From NCBI GenBank assembly GCA_965217605.1, contig CBDCJB010000013.1:186001-250000 (forward strand): a DNA stretch of 64,000 bases, read 5' to 3'. The DNA comes from JAYYZW01 sp965217605. GTDB lineage: Bacteria; Pseudomonadota; Gammaproteobacteria; Ga0077536. Below, piece by piece: positions 55,942 through 64,000 of this stretch (its first letter is position 1; each line of letters opens with the position of its first letter). The notes under the pieces were generated by a model. That model saw only the letters and a program-made list of their open reading frames with translations, was not told the DNA's origin and did no database searches. The position numbers and the translations under genes were made by a program.

Positions 55942-56811
55942 GTGACCCAGATCCAATTCGCGGCGCCCGGCACCGTTGCCGACGCCGTCAAATGCCTCGT
56001 TGAGGCAAACGGCCAGGCAAAGATTCTCGCGGGGGGCACGGACTTGCTCGTGCAATTGCGTTCCGGGCAATTGGACGCGGCCGCGATCGTCGACGTCAAA
56101 CACATCCCAGAGCTGCGGAGCATCGCCACCGAGGACGGTGGATTTCGTATCGGCGCCGCGGTTTCCGGCGCGGAATTGGGCGAGCATGCCGAAGTCGTAA
56201 AGGCCTGGCCCGGGGTCGTCGAAGCCCTGGAACTGATCGGCTCGGCACAGATCCAAAGCCGGGCATCGCTAGGTGGCAACCTGTGCAACGGCTCGCCCGC
56301 GGCCGACAGCGTTCCGGCGATGATCGCGGCCGCGACGACGTGTGCCATCGCGGGCCCGGAGGGCATGCGCCAAGCGAAGGTCGAAGACATCATCACCGGC
56401 CCGGGACAAACCTCACTCGCGCCCGGAGAATTTCTCGTGAGCTTGTTCTTACCGGCACGCCCGCCGCATTCCGGCGACGCGTATTTGCGTTTCATTCCGC
56501 GCACCGAAATGGACATCGCCGTCGTCGGTGCGGGCGTCAGCATCACCTTGAACGATGACGGTGTGTGCAGCACGGCGCGCGTGAGTCTCGGCGCCGTCGC
56601 GGCCCGGCCGCTGTTGGTCGCAGATGGCGCGGCCGCATTGATCGGCACCAAGGTGGACGATGCCGCGCTCGACAATCTGGACGGCGCGGCCCGCGCCGCC
56701 TGCGCGCCGATCGACGATAAACGCGGCACGGTCGAATATCGCACCAAAGTTGCCGGCGTCCTCGCGACACGCGCAGCGACGATAGCGCTCGAGCGCCCGG
56801 AGTCGAACTGA
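55942..56811 (+). CDS. Molybdenum hydroxylase FAD-binding (medium) subunit
   Basis: 289 residues from GTG 55942, preferred because GGAG lies six bases upstream; the frame is open back to 55900. AKILAGGTDLLVQLRSGQ is the FAD-pyrophosphate motif of the CO-dehydrogenase/xanthine-dehydrogenase flavoprotein, followed by RASLGGNLCNGSPAADSVPA. It passes electrons from the 2Fe-2S subunit to the acceptor. Its stop overlaps the next start by one base. Confidence 0.88.
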   Translation: MTQIQFAAPGTVADAVKCLVEANGQAKILAGGTDLLVQLRSGQLDAAAIVDVKHIPELRSIATEDGGFRIGAAVSGAELGEHAEVVKAWPGVVEALELIGSAQIQSRASLGGNLCNGSPAADSVPAMIAAATTCAIAGPEGMRQAKVEDIITGPGQTSLAPGEFLVSLFLPARPPHSGDAYLRFIPRTEMDIAVVGAGVSITLNDDGVCSTARVSLGAVAARPLLVADGAAALIGTKVDDAALDNLDGAARAACAPIDDKRGTVEYRTKVAGVLATRAATIALERPESN

Positions 56812-57287
56812 TGGCCAAGCATCACATCACGACCACCGTCAACGGCGACCAGAAAGAATTCCTGTGCGAGACACAGCAGACATTGCTCGACGTCTTACGC
56901 GACGAATTGAACCTGACCGGCAGCAAGGAAGGCTGCGGCTCGGGCGATTGCGGCGCGTGCAGCGTGATCGTCGACGGCCGGCTGATCTGCGCCTGCCTGA
57001 TGCTCGGCGCCGAAGCCGAAGGCCGGCACATCGAGACGATCGAAGGCGTTGCTGAAGGCGATCGCTTGCATCCCTTACAAACGCATTTTCTCGAAGAAGC
57101 TGCGCTGCAATGCGGCGTGTGTACGCCCGGATTCATCGTCGCGGCAAAAGCGCTCTTGGAACGCAACCCGAATCCAACGGAAACCGAAACCCGTTACTGG
57201 CTGGCCGGCAATCTGTGCCGCTGTACGGGCTACGATAAGATCATACGGGCGGTGATGAACGCCGCCGAAGAAATGCGCGGAGCATAA
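56811..57287 (+). CDS. Molybdenum hydroxylase 2Fe-2S (small) subunit
   Basis: 158 residues. The plant-type cluster ligands are in GSKEGCGSGDCGACSVIVDG plus a later Cys (ICACLML), and the second cluster in CGVCTPGFIVAAKALL and LCRCTGYDKI. Size and order are those of CoxS/HcrC/XdhC-type small subunits, which link the molybdenum site to FAD. Confidence 0.93.
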   Translation: MAKHHITTTVNGDQKEFLCETQQTLLDVLRDELNLTGSKEGCGSGDCGACSVIVDGRLICACLMLGAEAEGRHIETIEGVAEGDRLHPLQTHFLEEAALQCGVCTPGFIVAAKALLERNPNPTETETRYWLAGNLCRCTGYDKIIRAVMNAAEEMRGA

Positions 57288-57290
57288 ACC

Positions 57291-59577
57291 ATGGGTAACG
57301 AAGACCAGCAACTCAAGGCGCTAGACGAGAAGCAAAACAGCTACCGCTTCATTGGCACGCGGCCAGTGCGGCCGGACGGCGTCGACAAAGTGACCGGCCG
57401 GGCCAATTTCGGCGCCGACCTGCAGCTCGCTGACATGATCCACGGTTGTGTGGTGCGCAGTCCCCATGCACACGCGCGCATTAATTCCATTAACGTCGAT
57501 AAAGCGCTCGCCCTGCCCGGCGTCAAAGCCGTCGTCACCGGCGCGGACTTTCCGGAGTTCACACCCGCCGACAAACTCGTGGGCGTGGTCACCTTGAGTT
57601 GGTATGACCTGTCCCGCAATGTGATCGCGCGCGACAAAACGCTCTACGACGGCCACGCAGTCGCCGCCGTGGCCGCGACCTCCCCCGCCATTGCGCAACA
57701 GGCGGCGCGGTTGATCGAAGTCGACTACGCCGTTTTGCCGCACGTGATGACCGCGCCCGAAGGCATGCAAGTGGACGCGCCGCTGTTGCACGACGACCTC
57801 ATCACCGAGGGAGTCGAGCCGGCGCCGACTACGAGCTCGAACGTCGCTAAACGCACCGAATTCAAATTGGGCGACCTCGATAAAGGCTTCGATGCGGCCG
57901 ACGTCGTCGTCGAGCACGAGTTCAATACCGAGACGGTGCACCAGGGCTATATCGAACCGCACGCCTGCGTCGCGAGTATCGCCGAAGACGGCATGGCGAC
58001 GATCTGGTGCAGCAGCCAGGGACAGTTCATGGTGCGCGCCTACACCGCGCAGGTCTGCGGCATGGAAGTCGCGAAGCTCAAAGTCGTGCCGGCCGAGATC
58101 GGCGGCGGCTTCGGCGGCAAGACCACCATCTATCTCGAGCCGCTGGCCGTGGCGCTCGCGAAAAAAGCCGGGCGGCCGGTAAAACTGGTCATGAACCGTG
58201 AAGAGGTGTTCCGCGCCACAGGCCCGACTTCGGGTGGCCACGCGATCGCCAAGATCGGCGCGAAAAAGGACGGCACGATCACCGCGGCGGACTTGCGACT
58301 CGAATACGCGGCCGGCGCGTTCCCCGGTTCACCGGTTGCGCTGGGGTGCATGACGGGATTTGCGCCGTACGATCTGGAAAACGTTCGCAGCGTCGGTTAT
58401 GACGTCGTGGTCAACAAGCCGAAGGCGGCCGCTTATCGCGCCCCGGGCGCGCCGGTCGCCGCGTTCGCCGTCGAGTCGACCCTCGACGAACTGGCGAAGA
58501 AACTCGGCATGGATCCGCTCGCGCTGCGTGAGAAAAACGCGGCAAAGGAAGGCACGCAGGCGCGGCCCCAAATTCAAAGCCATCGGCTTCGTGGAAACAC
58601 TAGCCGCGGCGAAGAACCATCCGCACTGGTCGACGCCACTGGGGCCCAACCAGGGCCGCGGCATCGCATCCGGCTTCTGGTTCAACATCGGGGGCAACTC
58701 GAGCGCATCGGTCATGATCAACGAAGACGGTACGGTCATCGTCGCGACCGGCAACCCGGACATCGGCGGGTCGCGCGCGTCGATGGCGCTGATGGCGGCG
58801 GAAACTCTGGGTGTCGATATCGCCAAGGTCAAACCGCTGGTCGCCGATACCGAATCGGTGCCCTACAGCGATCTGACGGGCGGCAGCCGCGTGACCTTCG
58901 CGACCGGCAAAGCCGTGATCGAAGCGGCGCAGGACGCCGTGCGCGAAATGAAGGAACGCGCGGCCAAGATCTGGGAACTCGACGTCGATCAAATCGAATG
59001 GAAAGACGGCGCCGCCGTCGCCATTGAAACCGATCAACATCAACCGCTTTCCGTCGCCGACATCGCCAAGATGGCCGGTAAGACCGGCGGCCCCATCAGC
59101 GGCAAGGCCAACATCAACGCCACCGGCGCAGGCCCGGGCTTTGGTACCCACATCTGTGACGTCGAAGTCGATGAGAAAACCGGCCGCACGACGGTGATCC
59201 GATATACCGCGATTCAGGACGTCGGCACCGCGGTGCATCCGAGCTACGTCGAAGGCCAATTGCAGGGCGGCGCCGTACAAGGCATAGGCTGGGCGCTGAA
59301 CGAGGAATATATCTACGATGAAGACGGCCGGCTCGAGAATCCGGGCTTTCTCGATTACCGCGTACCGGTGGCTTCAGACGTGCCGATGATCGACACCGTG
59401 CTGGTCGAAGTGCCCAATCCCGGGCATCCGTACGGCGTGCGCGGTGTCGGCGAAGTGCCGATCGTGCCACCGCTCGCGGCCGTCGCTAACGCCATCGCCG
59501 ACGCCACCGGGCTGCGCATGACGGACCTGCCGATCTCGCCGCCGCGCTTGCTGGCCGCGATCGACGCGCAAACATAG
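57291..59577 (+). pseudogene. Molybdenum-cofactor-binding large subunit (xanthine dehydrogenase/HBCR type), one frameshift
   Basis: The first frame runs from ATG 57291 to about 58570 (GGGFGGKTTIYLEPLA, AAYRAPGAPVAAFAVESTLD, then NAAKEGTQA); the second picks up GPKFKAIGFVETLAAAKNH and ends at 59577. One extra base in GGCGCGGCCCC accounts for the shift; corrected length is about 761 residues, normal. The motif PKAAAYRAPGAP lacks the AYRCSFR loop of CO dehydrogenase, so CO is not the substrate. GVRGVGEVPIVPPLAAVANA contains the catalytic Glu. The substrate is probably an aromatic, N-heterocyclic or aldehyde compound. Sequencing error is a real alternative to mutation. Confidence 0.85.
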
Positions 59578-59590
59578 CGGCGGGTTATCG

Positions 59591-59839
59591 ATGGCGAAAG
59601 TCGTCTTGCAGACGGAAGTCGCGAGTAGTTTTACGGACGGCGTTACTGAACTGGATATCGACGCCGCCGACGTTCGACGACTGATCAAGGCGCTCGACCG
59701 CCAATTTCCGGGCATGGGCGATCGCCTACGCACCAAGACTACCGTCGCGATCGACGGCGAGATCTTTCAAGAGCCTTATCTGCAATCGATCGGCGAAAAT
59801 AGTGAAGTTCATTTCTTGCCCATGATAGAAGGCGGATGA
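59591..59839 (+). CDS. MoaD/ThiS-like small sulfur-carrier protein
   Basis: 82 residues, 13 bases after the molybdenum hydroxylase. It has the beta-grasp pattern (VVLQTEVASSFTDGVTELDI, LIKALDRQFPGMGDRL) and ends EGG, the di-Gly end that is adenylated and thiocarboxylated in MoaD, ThiS and relatives. It could serve Moco synthesis or sulfuration for the adjacent enzyme, or be an independent sulfur donor. Confidence 0.8.
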   Translation: MAKVVLQTEVASSFTDGVTELDIDAADVRRLIKALDRQFPGMGDRLRTKTTVAIDGEIFQEPYLQSIGENSEVHFLPMIEGG

Positions 59840-59844
59840 CTCAC

Positions 59845-59924
59845 GTAGCCCGGATGGAGCGCAGCGGAATCCGGGAACCTTCAGGCACCACCCCCCGGAT
59901 TCCGCTGCGCTCCATCCAGACTAC
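59845..59924. repeat. Inverted repeat of the GTAGCCCGGATGGAGCGCAG family
   Basis: The arm starting GTAGCCCGGATGGAGCGCAG (59845-59875) and its inverted partner ending CTGCGCTCCATCCAGACTAC (59894-59924) form a long imperfect hairpin. Repeats of this wording are scattered through many gammaproteobacterial genomes. It separates the MoaD-like gene from the LLM gene and may terminate transcription. Confidence 0.75.
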
Positions 59925-59933
59925 CGACGCGGC

Positions 59934-60842
59934 ATGACTCCACCCAAACCCGCCCTCAGCCTCGTCGCCATCCCCGGCCGGCGGCAACGCACACTCGACT
60001 TGGCCAAGGAGATTGAAGCGCGCGGCTACGCGGGCATCTACTGCCCGAGCTTCGGAGACTGCATGTCGCTCTGCGAAGGCATCGCGCTCGTAACCGAGCG
60101 CATCGCATTCGGTACGAGTGTCGCGCCCATCTATTTCCGCTCGGTAACCGATTACGCACAGAGCGCATCGTTTATTCATGAGGTTTCGAACGGCCGGTTT
60201 ATGTTCGGTATCGGCGTGTCCCATGAACGCGTACTGAGCGGCCGCGGCCTCCAAGCCGGAAAGCCACTCGCCGATATCAGCGCCTTTATCGACGAGTTGC
60301 ACGACGTTCCACGGGCGGGTGAACTACCGCCGCTCATGCTGGCGACGCTCCGGAAAAAGATGGTCGCGCTCGCGGGCGAGGCTTCGACCGGCATGGTCTT
60401 CGCCAACGCCGCGCGCAGCCATATGGCGGATTCCTTGTCGGCGTTAGCGCCCGGCCAGGCGGAGCAAGCAGGCTTTTTCATCGGCAATATGATCCCCACC
60501 TGTGTCGACGACGACATCGCCGCTGCGCAGGACGTCTTGAGAAAAACCTTGGTCAACTACGCGCGCTTACCGAACTACCGAAATTATTGGAAGGAAGCCG
60601 GTTACGTCGACGAAATGAATGCGGTAGAAAAAGCAATGGCCGATGGCGCCGACGACGACATCGGTGCGTGCTTGTCCGACCGATGGTTGTCCGATACGAC
60701 AATTATCGGCCCCGCGCAGTGCGTGCGGGAAGAACTGGAACGCTGGTACGACGCGGGCGTGAAGACGCCTATCCTGGTACCGAGTTCGACCGGTGGCGGA
60801 CAGATGCAGGCGTTCGAAGAGCTGTTCGCCGTATTCGACTAA
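59934..60842 (+). CDS. LLM-class flavin-dependent oxidoreductase
   Basis: 302 residues from ATG 59934. TLDLAKEIEARGYAGIYCPS, RIAFGTSVAPIYFRSVTDYA and VSNGRFMFGIGVSHERVLSG are luciferase-like monooxygenase blocks; NGRFMFGIGVSH is the flavin-site turn. It is of the F420-dependent size class. Co-directional with an NTF2-like protein 27 bases downstream. Confidence 0.86.
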   Translation: MTPPKPALSLVAIPGRRQRTLDLAKEIEARGYAGIYCPSFGDCMSLCEGIALVTERIAFGTSVAPIYFRSVTDYAQSASFIHEVSNGRFMFGIGVSHERVLSGRGLQAGKPLADISAFIDELHDVPRAGELPPLMLATLRKKMVALAGEASTGMVFANAARSHMADSLSALAPGQAEQAGFFIGNMIPTCVDDDIAAAQDVLRKTLVNYARLPNYRNYWKEAGYVDEMNAVEKAMADGADDDIGACLSDRWLSDTTIIGPAQCVREELERWYDAGVKTPILVPSSTGGGQMQAFEELFAVFD

Positions 60843-60868
60843 GCGCCGCTCGTAGGAGAAATAACACC

Positions 60869-61327
60869 ATGACCCATGAAGAAATGATCGAAGAACTCTG
60901 GAACCGCGAAAAGATCAAGGAACTCACCTACGAATACGGTCTCGCGATCGAGGCCCAGGATGCCGATCGTTTGGTGAACCTGTTTGTGGAAAACGCAGCG
61001 GTGGATTTCAGTTCACTCGGCCGCGGTGTCATTCAGGGGCGCGACGCGATGAAAGCGTTTTACTCCGCGACCTGGCCGCTCAAAGTCAAACCCTTTTTCA
61101 CGAACCACATCATTCGCATCGACGGCGACCGCGCGCACGGATGGTGCTCGCTCGAAAACCGAGGGACCCGTGGCAATGACTCGATCATCGGCGCCGGGCG
61201 GCTGCACGACGAATACGCGAAAATCGACGGCGAGTGGAAATTCACCTCGCGCCGAGTCGAGATGTTCTACCTCGTACCGCTATCGGAAGGCTGGGCGACG
61301 GACGCGGGGCTCGGTCAAATGCCGTAA
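60869..61327 (+). CDS. SnoaL/NTF2-like protein
   Basis: 152 residues from ATG 60869 (TAGGAG upstream); the open frame to 60587 lies inside the LLM gene. A helix-then-sheet cone fold is implied by IEELWNREKIKELTYEYGLA, DADRLVNLFVENAAVDFSSL and SIIGAGRLHDEYAKIDGEWK. Members act as small isomerases, dehydratases or ligand binders; no residue decides which. Confidence 0.8.
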   Translation: MTHEEMIEELWNREKIKELTYEYGLAIEAQDADRLVNLFVENAAVDFSSLGRGVIQGRDAMKAFYSATWPLKVKPFFTNHIIRIDGDRAHGWCSLENRGTRGNDSIIGAGRLHDEYAKIDGEWKFTSRRVEMFYLVPLSEGWATDAGLGQMP

Positions 61328-61332
61328 AAAAG

Positions 61333-61436
61333 AAAAAAGGGGTCGGAGTGGATTAATTTTGACCACTCGGGGATTGATCGGCGCAAAAATTAACGAGTCG
61401 GAGTGGTCAAAATTAATCCACTCCGACCCCTTTTTT
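61333..61436. repeat. Perfect 36-bp inverted repeat (mobile hairpin/terminator)
   Basis: The arm 61333-61368 and the arm 61401-61436 are exact reverse complements of each other across a 32-base spacer. The arms begin AAAAAAGGGGTCGGAGTGGA and end in a T6 run. The element lies between convergent genes and its right end includes part of the stop codon of the cupin gene (61437-61435). It can terminate both transcripts. Confidence 0.9.
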
Positions 61437-61968
61437 ACACTGGATGGGCGTCGCACAGCACGAACATCATGCGGCAGAATCGATCAGTCTTATTCGCCCA
61501 AGCGTGGGTGGTACCGCGCTGTATGAGTACGTCGCCCGCTTTCATCAGCCGTTCTTCGGTATCCATGACGGCATAGATCTCGCCATCTAGGACCATGGCG
61601 TAATCCACCGTGTCGGTCCTGTGCATTGCCGGATCACTATGATCGCCAGCCGCAGCATGGCTGGCCTGGAGTTGGTCGAACGCTTCAGCGCCGTTGGCGC
61701 CGTCCTTCCACGCGGAATCCGGCGGAAAGTCGACGACGCGAAAAACCGTGCCATTGGCTACAGGCTCCAAATGAACCGGCCGATCGGTGTTGTCTTTTTC
61801 GCCCTTATTTTCCGCCGGGCTATCCATCGTCTCCCATAAGTCCGTCACCGTTAGATCGCCCATCTTGTCCATCACGAGGACACACGGGGCATCGCTGTCC
61901 ATGAGGAAAACGGACTTGCCGTCGCTGTTATGCCCGGTTACCAGTCGTCTTACCGGTTTGTTGCTCAT
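61435..61968 (-). CDS. Cupin-domain protein
   Basis: 177 residues. The cupin barrel covers about 95-170: MHRTDTVDYAMVLDGEIYAV gives the first motif (one His, with Asp/Tyr at the usual Glu position), GDVLIQRGTTHAWANKT the second. Homologues are small cytosolic proteins in degradation clusters; reaction unknown. It differs from the cupin at 2984 in length and motif spacing. Confidence 0.8.
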   Translation of the reverse strand: MSNKPVRRLVTGHNSDGKSVFLMDSDAPCVLVMDKMGDLTVTDLWETMDSPAENKGEKDNTDRPVHLEPVANGTVFRVVDFPPDSAWKDGANGAEAFDQLQASHAAAGDHSDPAMHRTDTVDYAMVLDGEIYAVMDTEERLMKAGDVLIQRGTTHAWANKTDRFCRMMFVLCDAHPV

Positions 61969-62067
61969 TATTTCCGCCTCCGCTGAGTGAAAACCATCTT
62001 TATTGTGGAGCGAAAAGATATCAGTCGCTGCAGAATGTAAGCGAATTCATTGGGGGGACGGGCACCG

Positions 62068-62841
62068 ATGCCGTTCGTGACGACCGACGACGACTGCGAG
62101 ATCTACTATGAAACGCACGGCGCTGGACCGACCGTGGTCTTCATTTCCGGTTTCATGGGGATCACCGATATTTGGCGTGCGCAGGTCGCCTCGCTGAGCG
62201 CCGAATACCGCTGCATCGCGTATGACAATCGCGGCGCCGGCCGCTCGGATAAACCGGTCCCGCGCGTCGCTTATGGCGTTCGGCGACATGCGCGCGATCT
62301 CGCCGTGGTGCTCGAGGCGAACGACGTCGAACGCGCGGTGCTGGTCGGCCACTCGATGGGCGGAAACACCGCCTGCCTCTATTATCTCGGCCACCCCGCA
62401 ATAGTCGCCGGGATCGTGTTCGTCGGCTCTTACGTCTCGGGCGCACAGATCGCCGCGGCGGGGAACACGCTCGATCGCATCAAAGGCACCGTTCGCACCA
62501 AACAGGATCGCGTCGCGTTCTATATGGGGGCCGGTGTTCCCGAAGACCTTGCGTTCGAAGCGGCAAAGTGGCCCCTTTACGCCGTGCTCGGTAATGCCGA
62601 ATCCTTCATGGCTTTCGATATCTCGAAGCGTCTCGGCGAATTCGATCTGCCGTGCCTGATCCTGCACGGCGACCGCGACGTCGTGAGCCCGCTCGACCCC
62701 TGCGCAAACGCACTCGAAGCCAACTTACCGGACGCGACCCTCGAGGTATTCGACGACGTCAATCACTGTCCAATGCTCGAAGCTCCAGCGCATACGAGCC
62801 GTACGCTACGGCAATTTCTAAAAGAACGCATTCGTTGGTAA
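62068..62841 (+). CDS. Alpha/beta hydrolase
   Basis: 257 residues from ATG 62068 (GGGG run upstream; TTG 62050 also open). VFISGFMGITDIWRAQ is the oxyanion strand, YDNRGAGRSDKP follows, the nucleophile is Ser in VGHSMGGNTA, the acid Asp in ILHGDRDVVSP and the His in VNHCPMLEAP. It resembles 3-oxoadipate enol-lactonase-like and C-C hydrolases. It precedes the M19-like gene by 20 bases. Confidence 0.88.
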   Translation: MPFVTTDDDCEIYYETHGAGPTVVFISGFMGITDIWRAQVASLSAEYRCIAYDNRGAGRSDKPVPRVAYGVRRHARDLAVVLEANDVERAVLVGHSMGGNTACLYYLGHPAIVAGIVFVGSYVSGAQIAAAGNTLDRIKGTVRTKQDRVAFYMGAGVPEDLAFEAAKWPLYAVLGNAESFMAFDISKRLGEFDLPCLILHGDRDVVSPLDPCANALEANLPDATLEVFDDVNHCPMLEAPAHTSRTLRQFLKERIRW

Positions 62842-62861
62842 AGTCGCCATAGGACACACCC

Positions 62862-63830
62862 ATGAGCCTGCACGAAAACCTGATCGTCGTCGACGGACTG
62901 ATCGTCGCTAACTTCTCGCGCACGATCTTCGAGGACATGCGCCGGGGTGGCATCACCGCGGCGAATTGCACCTGTTCGGTGTGGGAAGGCTTTCGGGCGA
63001 CGATGGATAACATCGCGGTGTGGAAAAAGCACCTGTCCGACAATGCCGATCTTCTGCTCGAAGTTCGCTCGACCGGCGACATCGAGCGTGCCAAGCGCGA
63101 AGGGAAAACGGGCATCATTCTGGGTTTCCAAAACGCCGCGGCCTTCGAGGAAAACCTGGGATACATCGAACTGTTCAAACAGCTTGGCGTCGGCGTCGTA
63201 CAGCTGACCTACAACACGCAGAACCTGATCGGCACGGGCTGCTACGAGGCCGACGGCGGTTTGAGCGGTTACGGCCACGACGTCGTCGCCGAAATGAACC
63301 GCATCGGGATCATGGTCGACTTGAGCCACGTCGGTCCGAAGACATCAGAGGACGCGATCAAAGCGTCGGATAAACCCGTCGCTTACACACATTGCCTGCC
63401 GGCGGGCTTGAAGGAGCACCCGCGCAATAAATCCGACGCGCAACTCGAGTTCATCGTCGAGCACGGCGGCTTCGTCGGCGTCACGATGTTCCCGCCGTTT
63501 CTACGCCGTGGGATCGAATCCACCGTCGACGACTACGTGGAAGCCATCGATTATGTCGCGAACCGCGTAGGCGAAGACGCGGTCGGTATCGGCACCGATT
63601 TCACCCAAGGCCATCCGCCGGAATTCTTCCGATGGATCACGCACGACAAAGGCCATGGGCGCAAGCTCACGGAGTTCGGCGAGATCGTAAACCCTCTAGG
63701 GCTCCAAACCATCGGCGAGTTTCCCAACCTCACTGCGGCGATGCAGAAAGCGGGCTGGGGCGAAACCAAGATCCGCAAGATCGTGGGGGAGAACTGGATG
63801 CGCGTACTTGAAGCCGTATGGGGTGACTAG
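62862..63830 (+). CDS. M19 (membrane dipeptidase) family protein lacking part of the zinc site
   Basis: 322 residues. The renal-dipeptidase barrel is recognisable: VVQLTYNTQNLIGTG, IGIMVDLSHVGPKTSEDAI, PVAYTHCLPAGLKEHPRNKS and AVGIGTDFTQG. The N-terminal HxD zinc ligands are absent (VVDGLIVANFS in place of DGHNDL) and the bridging Glu segment reads GFQNAAAFE. The two later His (DLSH, YTHC) remain. So it may bind one metal or act on something other than dipeptides. Confidence 0.8.
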   Translation: MSLHENLIVVDGLIVANFSRTIFEDMRRGGITAANCTCSVWEGFRATMDNIAVWKKHLSDNADLLLEVRSTGDIERAKREGKTGIILGFQNAAAFEENLGYIELFKQLGVGVVQLTYNTQNLIGTGCYEADGGLSGYGHDVVAEMNRIGIMVDLSHVGPKTSEDAIKASDKPVAYTHCLPAGLKEHPRNKSDAQLEFIVEHGGFVGVTMFPPFLRRGIESTVDDYVEAIDYVANRVGEDAVGIGTDFTQGHPPEFFRWITHDKGHGRKLTEFGEIVNPLGLQTIGEFPNLTAAMQKAGWGETKIRKIVGENWMRVLEAVWGD

Positions 63831-64000
63831 CGGTCGCGCCGGGTACCACCACGACCCCGTTCAACGATCATCAACAACGGCGGCAATACGAAAAAATCGA
63901 TCAACAACGCGTAGCTGAGCGTGATCGCCATCAGTGTTCCCGTCCGCACCGAGGGGTTGAAATGCGACGCCGCCAGGACCGCGAACCCGGCGACCAGCAC
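63827..64000 (-). CDS. MMPL/RND-family transporter, C-terminal end (runs off the right edge)
   Basis: 58 codons to a TAG at 63829-63827, open to base 64000. VLVAGFAVLAASHFNPSVRT followed by LSYALLIDFFVLPPLLM is the last two helices of an RND/MMPL exporter (typical GFAVLALSSF and ALLADLLLLPALL wording). Its stop overlaps the M19-like stop by three bases (CTAG). Confidence 0.78.
   Translation of the reverse strand: MLVAGFAVLAASHFNPSVRTGTLMAITLSYALLIDFFVLPPLLMIVERGRGGTRRDR

Noticed and set aside
57321..58241. Long open frame on the minus strand (306 codons)
   Set aside because: It is antisense to the molybdenum hydroxylase large subunit and shows no family motif; GC-rich DNA commonly yields such shadows.
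1..64000. CRISPR arrays, prophage or conjugative elements
   Set aside because: No regularly spaced direct repeats, phage structural genes, integrases or relaxases were seen while reading.

Overview
The window reads as chromosomal DNA of a free-living, GC-rich (roughly 58-60 % by eye), probably uncultured proteobacterium, most likely a gammaproteobacterium. Pointers are REP-type palindromes of the GTAGGAGCC..GGCGAA kind, Aas-type acyltransferase, an ECF sigma/NrsF pair, PEP-CTERM proteins, the HutI-HutF branch of histidine breakdown, and many flavin oxidoreductases, acyl-CoA dehydrogenases and cupins typical of oligotrophic degraders. I see no prophage, CRISPR array, rRNA or plasmid functions.

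The strongest theme is selenocysteine. All four decoding parts are here: selD (4467-6698, fused to an NADH-dehydrogenase-like flavoprotein), the tRNA-Sec gene selC (39246-39341, minus), and selA-selB (49968-46628, minus, overlapping by GTGA). Two genes that look split by an in-frame TGA are best read as selenoproteins: an exported redoxin with a UxxC centre (34789-34208) and an AhpD-like protein with a CxxU centre (51105-50011) directly upstream of selA-selB. Each TGA is followed at 13-16 nt by a hairpin of the bacterial SECIS type. A GrdB-like protein (14487-15383) keeps Cys where relatives have Sec.

Layout. 1-6.7 kb: small oxidoreductases (LLM, SDR, GST, TauD-like, cupin, DUF899), then selD. 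6.8-9.9 kb: ECF sigma factor, its NrsF-like anti-sigma factor broken by TAA, a spondin-domain exported protein and a LysR regulator. 10-19.2 kb: CarF/Kua-type desaturase, penicillin-acylase-family hydrolase, triple RidA protein, GrdB-like protein, LLM oxidoreductase, hutI and hutF, all on the plus strand. 19.4-21.4 kb: GYD protein, YbhB-like lipoprotein, zinc-type cation exporter. 21.5-28.3 kb: a diguanylate cyclase/phosphodiesterase gene destroyed by an IS4-family element that itself carries an IS1380-family insertion, plus a decayed surface-protein gene. 28.8-34.2 kb: flavoprotein and membrane protein, DUF169, SCP2-like protein and a linalool dehydratase/isomerase-like enzyme. 34.2-39.1 kb: Sec redoxin, Cache remnant, radical SAM protein, SGNH hydrolase with an amber stop, and a PQQ-dehydrogenase fragment, ending at selC. 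39.4-46.6 kb: exported proteins, a sterol-desaturase-family protein, a three-domain Aas/LplT protein and an XRE regulator. 46.6-51.2 kb: AhpD-like selenoprotein, selA, selB. 51.3-64 kb: enoyl-CoA hydratase (frameshifted), double acyl-CoA dehydrogenase, Ser/Thr kinase, a three-subunit molybdenum hydroxylase (large subunit frameshifted) with a MoaD-like protein, then LLM, NTF2-like, cupin, alpha/beta hydrolase, M19-like protein and the end of an MMPL/RND transporter.

Several genes carry real or apparent lesions (TAA, TAG, TAG, three frameshifts, one apparent in-frame deletion). The two TGA cases stand apart because Cys is expected at that exact position, a SECIS-like hairpin follows, and the decoding machinery is present.
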